From contig JAQFVV010006294.1 of the NCBI GenBank assembly GCA_028023455.1, forward strand, positions 3,625,001 through 3,689,000: a DNA stretch of 64,000 nucleotides, written 5' to 3'. Both the position numbers and the translations under genes were made by a program. Shown one piece after another: positions 1 through 11,593 of this stretch. Numbering within the stretch: position 1 is the stretch's first letter; the number at the start of each line of letters is the position of its first letter. A model generated the notes under the pieces. It worked only from the letters and a program-made list of their open reading frames with translations. It searched no databases and was not told where the DNA came from. Origin of the DNA: Epiperipatus broadwayi (taxonomy: Eukaryota > Onychophora > Udeonychophora > Euonychophora > Peripatidae).

Positions 1-1443
1 TTTAGGAATTAAACAATTTATTTACTGGACTATAAAATGTGGAAAAATAGCAAAACTTAGTTATTTAATTCTAAAAGTTGTTGTTTTGTTTTTTTGTTTT
101 TTTCAATAAATATTAAAGCCCTTATCAAAATACAAAAAGTCTTGAACATAAAGCGTGATTCAATTTTGAAACAAGAATTTATAATACAGAATATATCAAG
201 GAAAAAAATAAGTTTCAAAAAGGTAATAAAAAAGTATAGTTGGCAAAGAATATCATTTTATTAAAAATAATCAAATGATTTATTGCTCAGAAGTTCATAT
301 GTTCAAAGCTTCAGAAGTGATAAACCCTGGCCATGATCTATAGGTCTTAAGCCTCCGAATCTATCACTTCACTAAACCACCCAGGCCAATATTTTGCTAA
401 AACCAATTGATTCTAATTAAATTTTAAGAATATCTGCATTAAGAGTAAAAATGAGTAATGCAAAAGAGGACTTGAATGTAGCATTATTATTATTTAGTAT
501 CCATTGACTATTAAGGCGTAGAGCAAGAATGCATTATATAACATTTGTGATAGTTTTTTTATATGTTAAAGTAATAATGAAGTAATGCATTATATATAGA
601 TATAGAATAAACATCAGTATTTATGCTAAAGTGTAATTATACTGTTTTAAATATGAAAAATATGACATTTCATTTGAAATTGTTAATGAAAATAATTAAA
701 TATTTGTTTACATTATATTTTTAAAAAATCATTTTTCTAATGAACTGAAATGAAATATTGTTATCCATGAAGCCCAAACAAAATTGACAAACCTATTTCT
801 TTTTTTACAATGGTTCATCTACATGAAATAAATAAAACAATTTAAAATTGCAATAAATCTGAAACACCTGCCATCTTCAAGCTCCATTGAATATTAGAAG
901 GCATTTAATTCAGTGATGAATAATAATTTAGAAACTCACAAAATTGGGAAATGATCTCATTAATAAAATATATGACAACACTATTTTACTTATTAAAATA
1001 GTGAATTAATTAAGAGACTGTCACATACATCAATAATAAATGTGAAGACGTTGATTTAGATAGAATTGAAAATGTTCAAATGACATGTAGTATATATTAG
1101 ATAAATTTAATCATTAAGGCTGAAAGAATTATATGTGGAAAGACAAAAAAAAAAAAATACAAGACAGTATTTTTTAAAGAAGTTTTTAAAAAGCATTAAT
1201 GGAGTATAATGAATGAATTTATTGTGAGAATGAATCTATTATATAGTTTAGTCAAAATCTTTAAAATTATTCAGAAAACATTTCAGCATTAATGTTTGGC
1301 AAGAATACTAATAGTATGAAATATTCACAAATATCACTAAAACAATAGTGTACTTATTTATTTGTGTTGGTAAATATTACTAAGATAGATGTAATATATA
1401 TATGTAAAATAAATAAAATATTCGTTAATTAAAAACAATATTG
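1..1443. other. AT-rich intronic sequence
   Basis: This non-coding stretch has no supported gene. Because the first visible exon at 4169 begins with a splice acceptor, the stretch is inferred to be intron of the same + strand gene. It contains one SINE-like fragment (listed separately) and homopolymer A/T runs. I see nothing else in it. Confidence 0.5.
273..387 (-). repeat. tRNA-like SINE fragment
   Basis: Read on the minus strand, the fragment starts GGCCTGGGTGGTTTAGTGAA, which resembles a tRNA-type A box (TGGTTTAGTG). A weak B-box-like GGGTTTATCAC follows about 60 bases later. Its tail (minus strand, CATATGAACTTCTGAGCAAT) recurs with few changes at 35966-35996, which supports an interspersed repeat rather than chance. 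No poly-A tail or target duplication is clear. A decayed SINE is inferred; a solo tRNA pseudogene is the alternative. Confidence 0.4.
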
Positions 1444-1877
1444 TAACTATAATTGAAATAATATTTTTAACGGTTTAAAAACAATTACAAACAATCCTTA
1501 AAATCCGCAGAAGTACTTCCGGTTACTTTCTAACCTGCCTCAACCGCCATTAAATTCAAAAACCAAAAGCGGAAGCAAACATCATCAATTCAAATTCCAC
1601 GAATCTCATATTTTAATGTTGGAAGCTTGTCGATTTATTAAATGCGTTTTATTTCTGTTTATAAAAATTGCCTCTTTAATTTTTCTTTTACTATGGTTTC
1701 TCTCTTCGTGAAGAATTTTCAAAATTAAATTTAAATTTATATTTACATGTTTTTTTGTGATCAAAGAAAACTGAAGGAGATATTAAATCACCATTATTTT
1801 TATTTTTTACACGCTTATATAACAATTCATGTTCCTTCAATCTTTTCTTAATACTGCACCTAGATTCACCTATATAT
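1444..1877 (-). repeat. Left arm of Penelope-like inverted repeat
   Basis: This is the reverse complement of 3011-3450 with scattered mismatches and small indels. Outer ends match as AACTAT (1445-1450) against ATAGTT (3445-3450). The inner match ends at the run CCTAGATTCACCTATATAT. It carries an antisense copy of the endonuclease C-terminus and the 3' tail. Confidence 0.85.
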
Positions 1878-1898
1878 TTTATTTATTTTACATATATA

Positions 1899-2777
1899 TA
1901 TAAATTACATAAAGAAGGTAATCCTTTGCGAGTTATGATAGATTTTGATGGTTCCTTCATATATCAGTCTTCTAAATATATTGGTAAACTTTTACAAGAA
2001 TTTTTAGGATTTGGGGAAAATACTATTGCTTCATCATTTGACTTTGTAAATAGTATTAAAAATTTAATGATTGATGAAAATGATGTTATTGCTTCATTGG
2101 ATGTTACAGAAATGTATGGATCTATTGATAGAATGAATTCCATAAAAATAATTGAACATGCATTAAAAAGTAAAAATATTTGTAAATATATGATAAAATT
2201 TATCATTGATTCTTTAAAATTTTTTAATGATAACATTGTTGCATCTTTTGAAGGTCAATATTATAAAATGACTAAAGGTTGGCCTATGGGTTTGCCTGTA
2301 GTTGCACAAGTTTGCAATTTCGTTTTATCTACATATGAGAGTACTATTTTAAATAAGTGTATTTTTGGAGATATTAAAATTTACAAAAGATATGTGGATG
2401 ATGTTTTTGTTTGTGGAAATACTAATAGTATAAATTTGCTTATAGAGGAATTAAATAAGTTGAATGGCTTGAAATGGACTATTAAAAAAGAACAGGACAA
2501 TAAGATTAACTATTTAGATTTAATGATCACAAGAGATAACAGTATATTAAATTATAAACTAATAATTAAGCCACTGCAAAAAAGAGGATATATAAATTAT
2601 AAATCAAAAGTACCAATGATGCATAAAATGGCAAGTTTTAAATCTTTTTTGTTTCGGAATGAAAAATTATCTCGTTACCAAAGTGATAAACTGAAAAATA
2701 TTGAGATATTTGCCAAGGAATTGCTTGATGTTGGTTATAAAATGAAACAAATAAACAATACTTTATGTCAATTTTAA
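1899..2777 (+). pseudogene. Penelope-like reverse transcriptase, 5' truncated
   Basis: This is the reverse transcriptase part of a Penelope-like retroelement, which would copy element RNA into DNA. The frame is open from about 1899. The motif KLHKEGNPLR (1902-1931) is the conserved segment near the start of the palm in this family. Counting residues from 1926, visible motifs are A (SLDVTEMYGSI, Asp59), B (KGWPMGLPVVAQ, residues 117-128), C (YVDDVF, residues 156-161) and the FLDL-like NYLDLMI at 195-201. All catalytic Asp residues seen are intact. The RT fingers before KLHK are missing because the inverted arm is joined there. The frame ends at a TAA at 2775-2777, and the next 24 bases continue open in the same frame into the endonuclease, so one nonsense change probably split a single ORF. 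There is no ATG at the natural start. Confidence 0.85.
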
Positions 2778-2801
2778 AAAAATTATTATAATTTAAAAGA
2801 A

Positions 2802-3311
2802 ATGAAGATTAATAGTAAAAAATGGATATCTATTCCATTTATTTCAAATCCACAAGTAAAATTTTTTAAGGATTTATATAAGAATGTTTTTAATGTTTCA
2901 TTCTATGTTCCAAACAATATTAATAAATTAGTCAATAATTCTAAGGATGTCATACCTGTCAAGCAAAAAAGTAATGTCATATATCAAATTTTTTGTGATT
3001 GTATGCTGTCATATATAGGTGAATCTAGGTGCAGTATTGAGAAAAGATTGAAGGAACATGAATTGTTATATAAGCATGTAAAAAATAAAAATAATGGTGA
3101 TTTAATATCTCCTTCAGTTTTCTTTGATCACAAAAAAACATGTAAATATAAATTTAAATTTAATTTTGAAAATGTGAAAATTCTTCATGAAAAGAGAAAC
3201 CATAGTAAAAGAAAAATTAAAGAGGCAATTTTTATAAACAGGAATAAAATGCATTTAATAAATCGACAAGCTTCCAACATTAAAATACAAGATTCGTGGA
3301 ATTTGAATTGA
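2802..3311 (+). pseudogene. GIY-YIG endonuclease domain of Penelope-like element
   Basis: This 169-residue frame is the C-terminal continuation of the RT, in the same frame and separated only by the TAA at 2775. The GIY-YIG nuclease core is visible as VIYQIFC (59-65) and YIGESRCSIEKRLKEH (71-86), with the conserved Arg in KRLKEH and the Glu in IKEAIFI at 141. A short C-D-C after the first strand fits the family's cysteine pattern. In Penelope-like elements this domain nicks target DNA. The ATG at 2802 is only the first Met after the stop, not necessarily a real start. The 3' part of this frame is what is duplicated in inverted orientation at 1444-1877. Confidence 0.85.
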
Positions 3312-3450
3312 TGACGTTTGCTTCTGCTTTTGGTTTTTGAATTTAATGGCAGTTGAGGCAGGTTAGAAAGTAACCGAAAGTACTTTGCAGATTTTAAGGA
3401 TTGTTTGTAATTGTTTTTAAACCGTTAAAAATATTATTTCAGTTATAGTT
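3011..3450 (+). repeat. Right arm of Penelope-like inverted repeat
   Basis: This is the sense copy of the endonuclease C-terminus and 3' tail, and it pairs with 1444-1877. The two arms flank about 1.1 kb and could form a long stem in RNA or single-stranded DNA. Confidence 0.85.
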
Positions 3451-4168
3451 ATATATATATAATGTTTATAATAAGCAGATATATGAGATTTATTGATGGA
3501 TGACTTAATATCTCAATATTTCAGAAATTAAAAGTTCAATTGAGAAATAATTAATACTTAAATCAATTATTATCTGCTTGTACATTTATAAACTTGATGA
3601 AATCACACTTTATACTTTCTCACCATCATATGTAATGTGAACATTTTATAATTCCTTGTGATTTTTTTTTTAAAAACGTTTTTAAAACAGGGTCTTAAAA
3701 TTAAGAATGAATCCTGAATAAACTGGTGATTTATAATATCATGGAATGCAATTACCTCTCATTTTATTTTTGTTATATTTGCAAATTTTTAATAAGGTTT
3801 CATTTATAAATTCATCTAATGTAGAAAATTATATTGTATGTTAGTTATTAGAAAAGTAACTAGATTTTTACCAAGTGATAATTTTTTTTTTCTTCATTTT
3901 ATCAATTTAGTTATGTAGTTCTAGTAATTAATTGTATGCTTGCAAATATGAAAAGTAACTTAATGTCAGTAACTGATTATTTTAAATAGTAAAGAAAGAA
4001 AAAAAAATTGTTAGTGAAATTAATTATTCTTATCTCATATCATCTAATAATTTGTAATGTCCATTCTATAAAAATCTTCACAGTTGAATATATTTATATA
4101 TTTAATTTATACTATGAATTCTTTATTCTATCAAACTCTTACATTAACTTTAAAATTATTTTATCAAG
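3451..4168 (+). other. Intron segment before first visible exon
   Basis: AT-rich sequence ending in a T/A-rich tract and TTTTATCAAG at 4159-4168, used here as the splice acceptor. No gene is seen in it. Confidence 0.5.
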
Positions 4169-4306
4169 AAGATGGAGATCTTGATGTTACCACGCCCCTG
4201 GTGATTACACAGAGATCTGAAACTACAGAGATTGATTCTGATGGAACAGTTCGGAAAACTATTACAACCATTACTACTGAAACTACTGCTAAAAGTTTCA
4301 TGCAAG
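4169..4306 (+). CDS. Internal coding exon, Ser/Thr-rich linker (phase 1-1)
   Basis: This 138-nt exon codes for about 46 residues. It opens with an acidic EDGDLDVTTPLVIT, then has TTEIDSDGTVRKTITTITTE, a Thr-rich segment around a DSDGTVRKT core. The acceptor is TTTTATCAAG/AA and the donor is CAAG/GTAACC. Two bases complete a codon at the 5' end and one base is left at the 3' end, so the exon is phase-symmetric and could be skipped without frame change. Its final G joins the AT starting the 24399 exon to give Asp. Outside the splice borders the reading frame has low-complexity sequence only. Thr-rich stretches around a DGTV(R/K) core occur in C-terminal linkers of ankyrins, but I cannot prove homology. 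It is likely a disordered linker of a large cytoskeletal protein. Confidence 0.75.
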
Positions 4307-4310
4307 GTAA

Positions 4311-7300
4311 CCATGGTTACCATATCCATTCTGCATTTTACCAGTTATAAATCATTAGTTTTCTGCTCACTTAGTTGTGATATTTTCAGTATTTTGTGTT
4401 GTTTGTTTGTTTTTTGGCTTTTTTTTTTAGTTCTTAAAAAAGAAAATATAATTTGCTTTTATATTCTCTCTCTCTTTTTTTTTTTTTTTTTGCTAATATT
4501 CAGTTTTAATAAATTATTTAACAGTTTCATGTCTTACTTATGTGTAGTTTTTCTTTCTGTGATTTTTGTGTTTTTTTTTTTTTAGTAATATTGTAAATTG
4601 TATTTTTAAATTACTACTTTAACAGTTCCACAAAACTTCACATAATCATGTTTATAAATATCAATAATACATCTTTAAAAATAAAATCCATATAAATATT
4701 TTATTATTAAAATTTCAAACTAAGTTCAAAGACTTAAAATAGAATATAATTTTTATCTGAAAACATTACTGTAGATTTACTCTCTAATAAGCAATAATTT
4801 AAGTAATTAAACAAAATATCTTGCACATCATTCATATATTAAACTGGATATGTGCATATAAAAATAAATAAAACGGGCTTAAATAGACCATTGCTGGCAA
4901 TAAGTCTTCCACAAGGAATAATGGAGATGGCAATACTCACCAGACCAGTCAACACTGAATAATGCAAAAAAAAATTTTTTTTTTTATTCTTTAAGTAATA
5001 ATAGCTAAATACCCACTTATCTATCAATAATGGGTTGGCTAGTTATTTCAAATTGGAAATTTACAGCTATCTCCTATAAATTTGTGTGGACATAATTAAA
5101 TATGTTAATTACACAAGGAAGGAAAACTAAACACTTAACAGTTTATGAACATTATTTCTTTGTGGAAGGATATCATATAGAAAACATTGTTCTGGAATGG
5201 GTTATTTGTATGCTGTTATATTTTATTTTTAGATATATGTGTGTTGAGCTTTTTTTTTTCATGAGCTCTATGTAAGTGCAGGGAGGTGATACAATAAATG
5301 GATATTCTTGAAAAGAATCCTAATCACTATTGTAATTAATGTGTGGTATTCCAAAATTCTTGTCAATGTTATGATAATAAATAATACAATCATTTTATTC
5401 AAATGGGTTTCAAGAGAGAGAAATTAATATAAGATTGTATTGTTTTAACATATTTCATTGCATTTCATATGAACCATTGAAAGCACAAAGAATAAAATAA
5501 AGCAAGTAGGAAACCTGACATAATTCTGCAAGCAGCTTGCAAATATTTGATAATTTTAAGGAATCATCTTTTTTATATTTTAATGATTGTGGTTTATTTT
5601 AACTATCTAAATATATATATTTTTTCAATTGCATAATTAAACTGGAAAACCCTTTTTACTTGTAGAATTATGTCATGATTTTCACTAGTATATATAATTT
5701 TACCTCATATTATTTTCTATATTTTCATTGGCTAATTTGAAATGCAGTGTAAACAAATAACATAATCTCTAAACAGAGATGAGCATCTCTCCAGTGAGTG
5801 CCATTTAGCATAATCTTAAGTACTCAGTGTTCATCATATTTATGTAAAATTTATATCCTGACAATTGGGTTATTATTAGTATATATAAATTTTCATTCAT
5901 ACTCTTCTTCTGAAATCTAGTAACTCTATCTGAAAGAAATAACTTCATTGTTATTATAGCATCAGTTAGCCATCTTGGATATTATGCAGTCAAAACAGTT
6001 ATCACATCCGTTTCATAACATTCAACTATTGATTTTACTTTTCATGAATTGTCTTTTGCCGCTTTTATACATAAGAACCACCTTTCTCCCAGAATATATT
6101 ACACTTTTATTCTTAAAAATATTTATAATTTTATATATTTTTAAATTAATCATTAAAATAAAGATCATGTTTGGGACTTTCAAAATTATAATTCTGTATA
6201 TTCTCTAGTCTTATTTATACTTGTTATTGTTGTACTAGATTATGATTGATTTTTAACTATAACATGTATATCCTTATAATATTAAAATAAATTCCATTGT
6301 TACATAGTTTAAATATTACCTGTAAATATTTTTCATTCAAAAGTTATTTTTAACTAAATTTTGTCCTATTTCCAGATTTTCATTACTGTCATGTTCTGTT
6401 AGATCTTGTTAGTAGGAAAGGCTTATGTAACAAGTGATCTAAGAATTTATAAACATATATTACAAGAAAAAGATGAATTATTAATTGTAATTTCATGTTT
6501 GGAGTTTAAGTCTAAAAATTAATCATTTGCAAGTCAATTTTTTTTTAAAAAAATAAATAAATAAATAAGCGGTTCTTAGTTTTTGAAGAAGTTGTAATTG
6601 ACCTTGGTATTGAATTTAAATAAAAGAATGAAAAACACCAAAAAATAAGAAACAATTATGAGAACAGTAGTGGATTTATTATTTAATACAAAAAGGCTTC
6701 TTTCAGCAATGTTTAATTGCTCTTCTCAATGTAATATATACACTATGAATATTTATACAGCATTGTATATAGTGATCTCTTACATTTTGTTTTTTTAATT
6801 ACAAGTTTCCTTTTTCGTATAACTTAGTATACATTATATAGGAATGAAAAAATAAATATTGTTTTTTATTGCTATATAATGTATTTAATAGTTGTATGAG
6901 AGAAAAAGAGTTGTAATTCAGAAAACAAAACATAGCCAATAAAAGCTTAAGAATATTTATTGTTCTATAATCTTTTTTTCAATGTTATTTATTACATGTA
7001 AAAAACAACATAATAAATTATTTAATTATATTTTACAGTAATTAAATATATAATTATTTAAAAGTATATTTATTTACATATATTTATATTTTATTCCATA
7101 ATATTGTTTTATTAACAATTATGAGAAAATTATCTTGATTGGTTCATTATCATGTTACACAAAGTATGAAAAGATGTATTATTGGGTGTTTACATTATAA
7201 GTTAGTGTTATGTGTTTTAAACAAAATTAAAAAAAGTTTTAATTGGAGATTTGAAAAAAAAAAATAATATAAATCAATTCATCATATTTATTAATATATC

Positions 7301-8219
7301 TTTACTAAAACACAATTATTTAAATATTAATAGTATGCACTATATTACTATGTTTTTATTTATTTTTAAATTTAACTTTGAAATATATTATATATCAACA
7401 ATTTTGTTAGTTATATTATATAATTTTTAGCTATTATATAATTAAAACTGATTACTGCTTATTTAACATGTTCATTATTATATGAATGTTTTTCAGTGTA
7501 AATAAGCATGGTCTGATTCTTCCATATTATAATAGCTGACATGAGTTTTTGACATGTATTTTGATGTTTTGGATAAAAAGAAAAACTATTTATTCCCAGA
7601 AGTCTGTTAATTCCTGAGACATCTTTTTTTTTTTTCTGACAACAGAATGATTTTATGTATTCATGAGGGTGCAAGAATCATTCATGTATTGTGATTCCAT
7701 TTGATATTGCTTGATGAAGTGTTTGATTGTTAGACAATAAAAAGATATGGTTTTTATTTTTCAGAAACCATAAGTTGTTGTCTGAATATAAAATAATTTG
7801 AATGATAACCTTATATCTAATTATCTATAGTTATAGATTGCTTTCAGATAAATAAAGATTGGATCAACTGAAAAAAGAATTATTACATATTTTAGTTGCC
7901 ATTTATAAAGTTATACAGAAATGTAATGGGAAAATTGACTTGAAAAGTTAATATAGATTATATAAATTATCTGTAATAATAAAGCCTCAAATAATGTAAA
8001 CACAAGAGGAGTGAAGTTAATTACAAATAGAAGTGAGACAGATAATAAGAATAATTATTTAAATTACTTGAAAATAACAAAGGCTTTAACAACTTCCAAG
8101 TCTTAGAAGTATATTCTTATTTTTCTCCTTTTACTTTCTTTGCATTTCTTCATATATTGATATATATTGCTTACAATAACTCCCTTCATATACACTATAA
8201 TGAAAAAATTTTTTTAATG
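4311..8219. other. AT-rich intron stretch, nothing recognised
   Basis: Long A/T runs, TA-rich tracts and short meaningless open frames only. I found no conserved coding signal, RNA gene or element boundary here. Confidence 0.5.
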
Positions 8220-8239
8220 ATTTCTTTATTTTCTTGAGG

Positions 8240-8267
8240 GTTTCGACTGTTCTGCAGTCTTCATCAG
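8240..8267 (-). ncRNA. Hammerhead-ribozyme-like core motif
   Basis: On the minus strand the motif reads CTGATGA, one extra A, GACTG, loop CAGAA, CAGTC, then GAAAC. CTGATGA and GAAA are the two conserved core segments of the hammerhead, and GACTG/CAGTC forms a perfect 5-bp helix II. Hammerhead motifs are known from the terminal repeats of Penelope-like elements, which are present nearby in this window. Weak points are the extra A between core and helix II, and no convincing upstream NUH cleavage strand pairing with the CCCTC that follows GAAA. A TAGCC before the core could pair with GGTTA about 30 bases upstream as helix I. It is probably a decayed or partial copy. Confidence 0.45.
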
Positions 8268-8344
8268 GGCTACAATATTGAATGATATAAACATATAACC
8301 ATTATTTCATATACATACACATATATAATCCATATATATATATA

Positions 8345-9279
8345 CACCTGGGTCTCGTTTTATGCGGATTATTTTAATGCGATTTTGAAATTATGCGATT
8401 CATGTTTCTTCTTAATATCTTTCATATTTCACTATATTTATTAGATATCAAGAAATTTAAATTATTAATAACTTATTTCCACTTGAAATACTTTTTCCCC
8501 CAAAAATATAATGTTATATTAGCAGCTAACGTGAATATGGCCTGAAGCTGTATTTAGAACTTACCGTCTATGTAAATAACCTACTTATACTAATGAGTAA
8601 ATAATAATAATAGATTTATATTTACATATAAAAATATCGCAAGAAATATTCAAAAAAATTAATCTTTTAAAACGTATATTTTGTTATATATAACAGAAAT
8701 AAATAATCTTTTAGATTTTTAAAATAAAAAAATGATTTTATAAACTGAAAATAATCTTTCTAATGAAAATGTATAATCTTTTTGTTTTGATTTCCATCTC
8801 ATTTTTTTAATATAGAAACAGAAAACCATTAACACAGCATAAGATTGAAAGTGGCGCTAGTTGTACATCACATCACGAATAAAAATAAAGTTGCTAACAG
8901 GTTTCTCTGGGCATAATTGCTGAGAGATTCTTGACTTCGTTTACGGAGAAGCTACAATACATCACATCGAATCTGATTTCTTTCCAGTTTACAAACGAAC
9001 GCTAGCGGTAATGATTAAAATATGTATGAAAAATGTAAAATTAAATATTGTAGTTAATAAAAAAAGTTTATCTTGTATTAATTTTTTTCAAATAGTTGAA
9101 ATTTTTTATTAGTCATACTTTATTTGCTTATTTTTTTAATGCGAATTTTAAAGTAATTTTTCTTTGTTGCTGCGAATTCATCCCCCATTTTTAAAGTAAG
9201 TTAAGTCTATTTTTGTACGTTTTTTTTTTATGCGGGTTTTCTGTGGAACCTATCTACTGCATAAAACAAGACCCAGTTG
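8345..9279 (+). mobile_element. pogo/Tigger-like non-autonomous DNA transposon, copy 1
   Basis: A 935-bp element with terminal inverted repeats: CACCTGGGTCTCGTTTTATG at the left, and the reverse complement CAACTGGGTCTTGTTTTATG at the right. It is flanked by TA on both sides (8343-8344 and 9280-9281), as expected for Tc1/mariner-superfamily insertions. The CTCGTTTTATGCG terminus resembles pogo/Tigger ends. It has no transposase frame. A second copy in opposite orientation is at 45236-46079. Confidence 0.75.
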
Positions 9280-9907
9280 TATATATGCATCCACACACAC
9301 ATATATAACCTATATATATATATATAAAAAATATACAAAAAAACATATCAAATACACAATTTTTTTATATTATTTTTTAAAAAACTACCCTTTATTACTT
9401 TTTTATCAATTTAACTTTATTTTCTATTTTGATCCTTCATCTTTTCTTCCTATCTAGCATTTTACATTATTATCTTAATATATTTTATCGTCTTTTATTT
9501 TTTATTTTAATATCTATAAATTTAACTTTGCCATTTTATTATTTCTAATCTTATTCTTTATTAATAATTTTTATTTTCTTTAATAATGTTCTTATTAATT
9601 TAAATTTACACATCTTAATCTCCTCTACCTTTTAAAATAACTGACTTTTTTTAAATTTCTTATCTTTTTATATATACTCTTTTATTTCAACTCCCTCTAT
9701 TATCACTTTCCTTAACATTTAATTCTACTTGAAAATTTAATCTTCCAAACCTTTATATATATATACTTTTTACCTATATCCACATATTAAACCTTTATAT
9801 ACTTATTTTATTTTTATTATTAATAATCATATAAACTAATACTATTTTAAACTTTTTATTTTTTTTATTCAAACCTGTAGTCATATGCTTATACAGTCCT
9901 TATACAT
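9280..9907. other. AT-rich low-complexity stretch
   Basis: Pyrimidine- and TA-rich sequence between the pogo-like element and the Penelope-derived palindrome. The one short frame is low complexity (Tyr/Ile/Thr) and not credible. Nothing is recognised. Confidence 0.4.
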
Positions 9908-11035
9908 ATATATATACACTAATCTTTTGTTACTAATAGTACTCCCATAAAAATAATGTTTTACCCCCTCTGTCTCTATTCAATTTTGGTTTTATCTTCT
10001 TAATTAATATTGCTTTTATTTTCCTATCCCTTCTTTCATTAGTATATCCAATCATCTTTATACTATCTTTCTCAAATATATGCCCTGTTTCCATAGTATG
10101 CATATAAATTGGTGACTTTTTTCATATCTATGTTGAATTAACCTTGTAAAAATTGAATTTTTCATCTCTCTTCTTGTCTTATTCTTCCTACATGATATAC
10201 ACCATCTGATATAGCCCATTTATATATTTTCCTATTCCTTTAATATATTTATTATCTAATTTATTCATTACATTTTTTATTTACTACCTTATATTTAATT
10301 ACATTATTATATTTTTTATTAATTTTCCTAATAATTTTATTAACACTCTTAACTATATTATATGTTTTAACACCTATATACTCCTCCTTTTTAATGCTAT
10401 CTTTCTATATTTACCCCTCCCTTCTCTGTTAACTTCTTTATATTTTTCTTCTGATAATTTTACATCCAAAGAAGGTAATAGAAAAGAATGTAAAATTATC
10501 AGAAGAAAAATATAAAGAAGTTAATAGAGAAGAAGTGAGGGGTAAATATAGGAAAGATATGATAAAAAAGGAGTATATAGGTATTAAAACAATAATAACA
10601 TAGTAAAGAATGTTAATAAAATTATTAGAAAAATTAATAAAATATATAATAATATAATTAAATATAAGGTAGTAAATAAAAAAAGAAATAATGTAATGAA
10701 TATATTACATAATAAATATGTTAAAGAAATAGAAAAGTGTATAAATGGGATATATCAAATAGAGTGTATATCATGTAGGAATAATAAGATAAGGAGAGAG
10801 ATGAAAAAGTCACCAATTTATATGCATACTATGGAAACATGGCATATATTTGAGAAAGATAATATAAAGATGATTGGATATACTAATGAAAGAAAGGATA
10901 TGAAAATAAAAGAAGCAATATTAATTAAGAAGATAAAACAAAATTTGAATAGAGATGGGGGGGGGATAAAAACATTATTTTTATAGGAGTATTATTAGTA
11001 ATAAAAGAGTGTGTGTGCGTGTATATATATATATA
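9908..11035. mobile_element. Penelope-like 3' end arranged as a large palindrome
   Basis: The sequence 9908-10464 is the inverted copy of 10488-11035, separated by a 23-bp spacer (10465-10487). The arm junction reads CTTCTGATAATTTTACAT, spacer, then ATGTAAAATTATCAGAAG. Each arm carries the C-terminal part of a Penelope-like GIY-YIG ORF followed by a 3' tail with the TAATA...AGTA segment. This is a head-to-head pair of 5'-truncated copies, similar in logic to the element at 1444-3450 but with almost no body left between the arms. Confidence 0.75.
10696..10986 (+). pseudogene. Decayed GIY-YIG endonuclease fragment (Penelope-like)
   Basis: This 96-residue open frame in the right palindrome arm matches the end of a Penelope-like ORF. 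It has GIYQIECISC (residues 18-27, the GIY strand), a frame-damaged YIG region, then WHIFEKDNIKMIGYTNERKD and MKIKEAILIKKIKQNLNRDG, which is the typical C-terminal KEAI...LN pattern. The YIG strand is not intact, so it is non-functional. The ATG at 10696 is incidental. The same coding sequence lies antisense in the left arm. Confidence 0.7.
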
Positions 11036-11101
11036 GGTGTGTATATATATGAAGATATACAAAAATGATGCATTAAAAAGGATTGAATATCTCTTTGTAA
11101 A

Positions 11102-11371
11102 ATGGTGCAGGAAAGAATTGAAAATGAAAGAAAATATAACTGTGAACTAGCAAGGAAAGCTGTAGAAGAGAATAAAAGTCTCAAGAGTGTAAAACAATAT
11201 TTTGGTATTGGTAGGAAATTTATATGTGCAATAAGAAAAAAAGATGGAACTATTATTAAAAAGAGAGATGACATCATGAAATGGATAGAAGATTTGTATC
11301 AAGAATTATATAGTAATAAAGAACAAGTACCTCCTATATCTATTACATCTTCAGAATTGCCAGAATTTTAA
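11102..11371 (+). pseudogene. LINE endonuclease-RT linker fragment
   Basis: An 89-residue frame with AIRKKDGTIIKKRDDIMKWI and EDLYQELYSN, the usual linker of LINE ORF2 proteins just before the RT domain. It breaks where the RT N-terminus has been deleted; the next recognisable motif, NYRPISLL, follows only 60 bases later. It is non-functional on its own. Confidence 0.7.
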
Positions 11372-11593
11372 CTGAAAAAGTAAGACACCAATTAAATGTA
11401 TGAAGAAAGGAGATAAAGAAGATAGTAGAAATTACAGACCTATCAGCCTTTTATCAGTTTTATACAAAAATTTTACCAACTCATCTACAGAGAACATTGG
11501 ATTTCCACCAACCAAGAGAACAAGCTGGATTTAAAAGTGGTTTTAATACAGTAGATCATATCCAGATATTGAGAGAAGTTATAGAAAGGGCAA

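Larger units (their letters stand above)
1444..3450 (+). mobile_element. Penelope-like element with inverted 5' arm
   Basis: The body (about 1899-3450) codes for a Penelope-like reverse transcriptase followed by a GIY-YIG endonuclease. To its left, 1444-1877 is the reverse complement of 3011-3450, that is, of the endonuclease C-terminal half plus the 3' untranslated tail. The sense coding sequence begins abruptly next to this inverted arm at the conserved KLHKEGNPLR motif, so the RT N-terminus is missing. Penelope-like elements are known for partial tandem or inverted copies (pseudo-LTRs) and 5' truncation, and this structure fits. The insertion lies in an intron, 0.7 kb upstream of the exon at 4169. 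Confidence 0.85.

Noticed and set aside
4232-4585. 117-codon + frame overlapping the 4169 exon
   Set aside because: It is in a different frame from the exon, crosses its donor and continues into a poly-T intron tract coding Phe/Leu runs.
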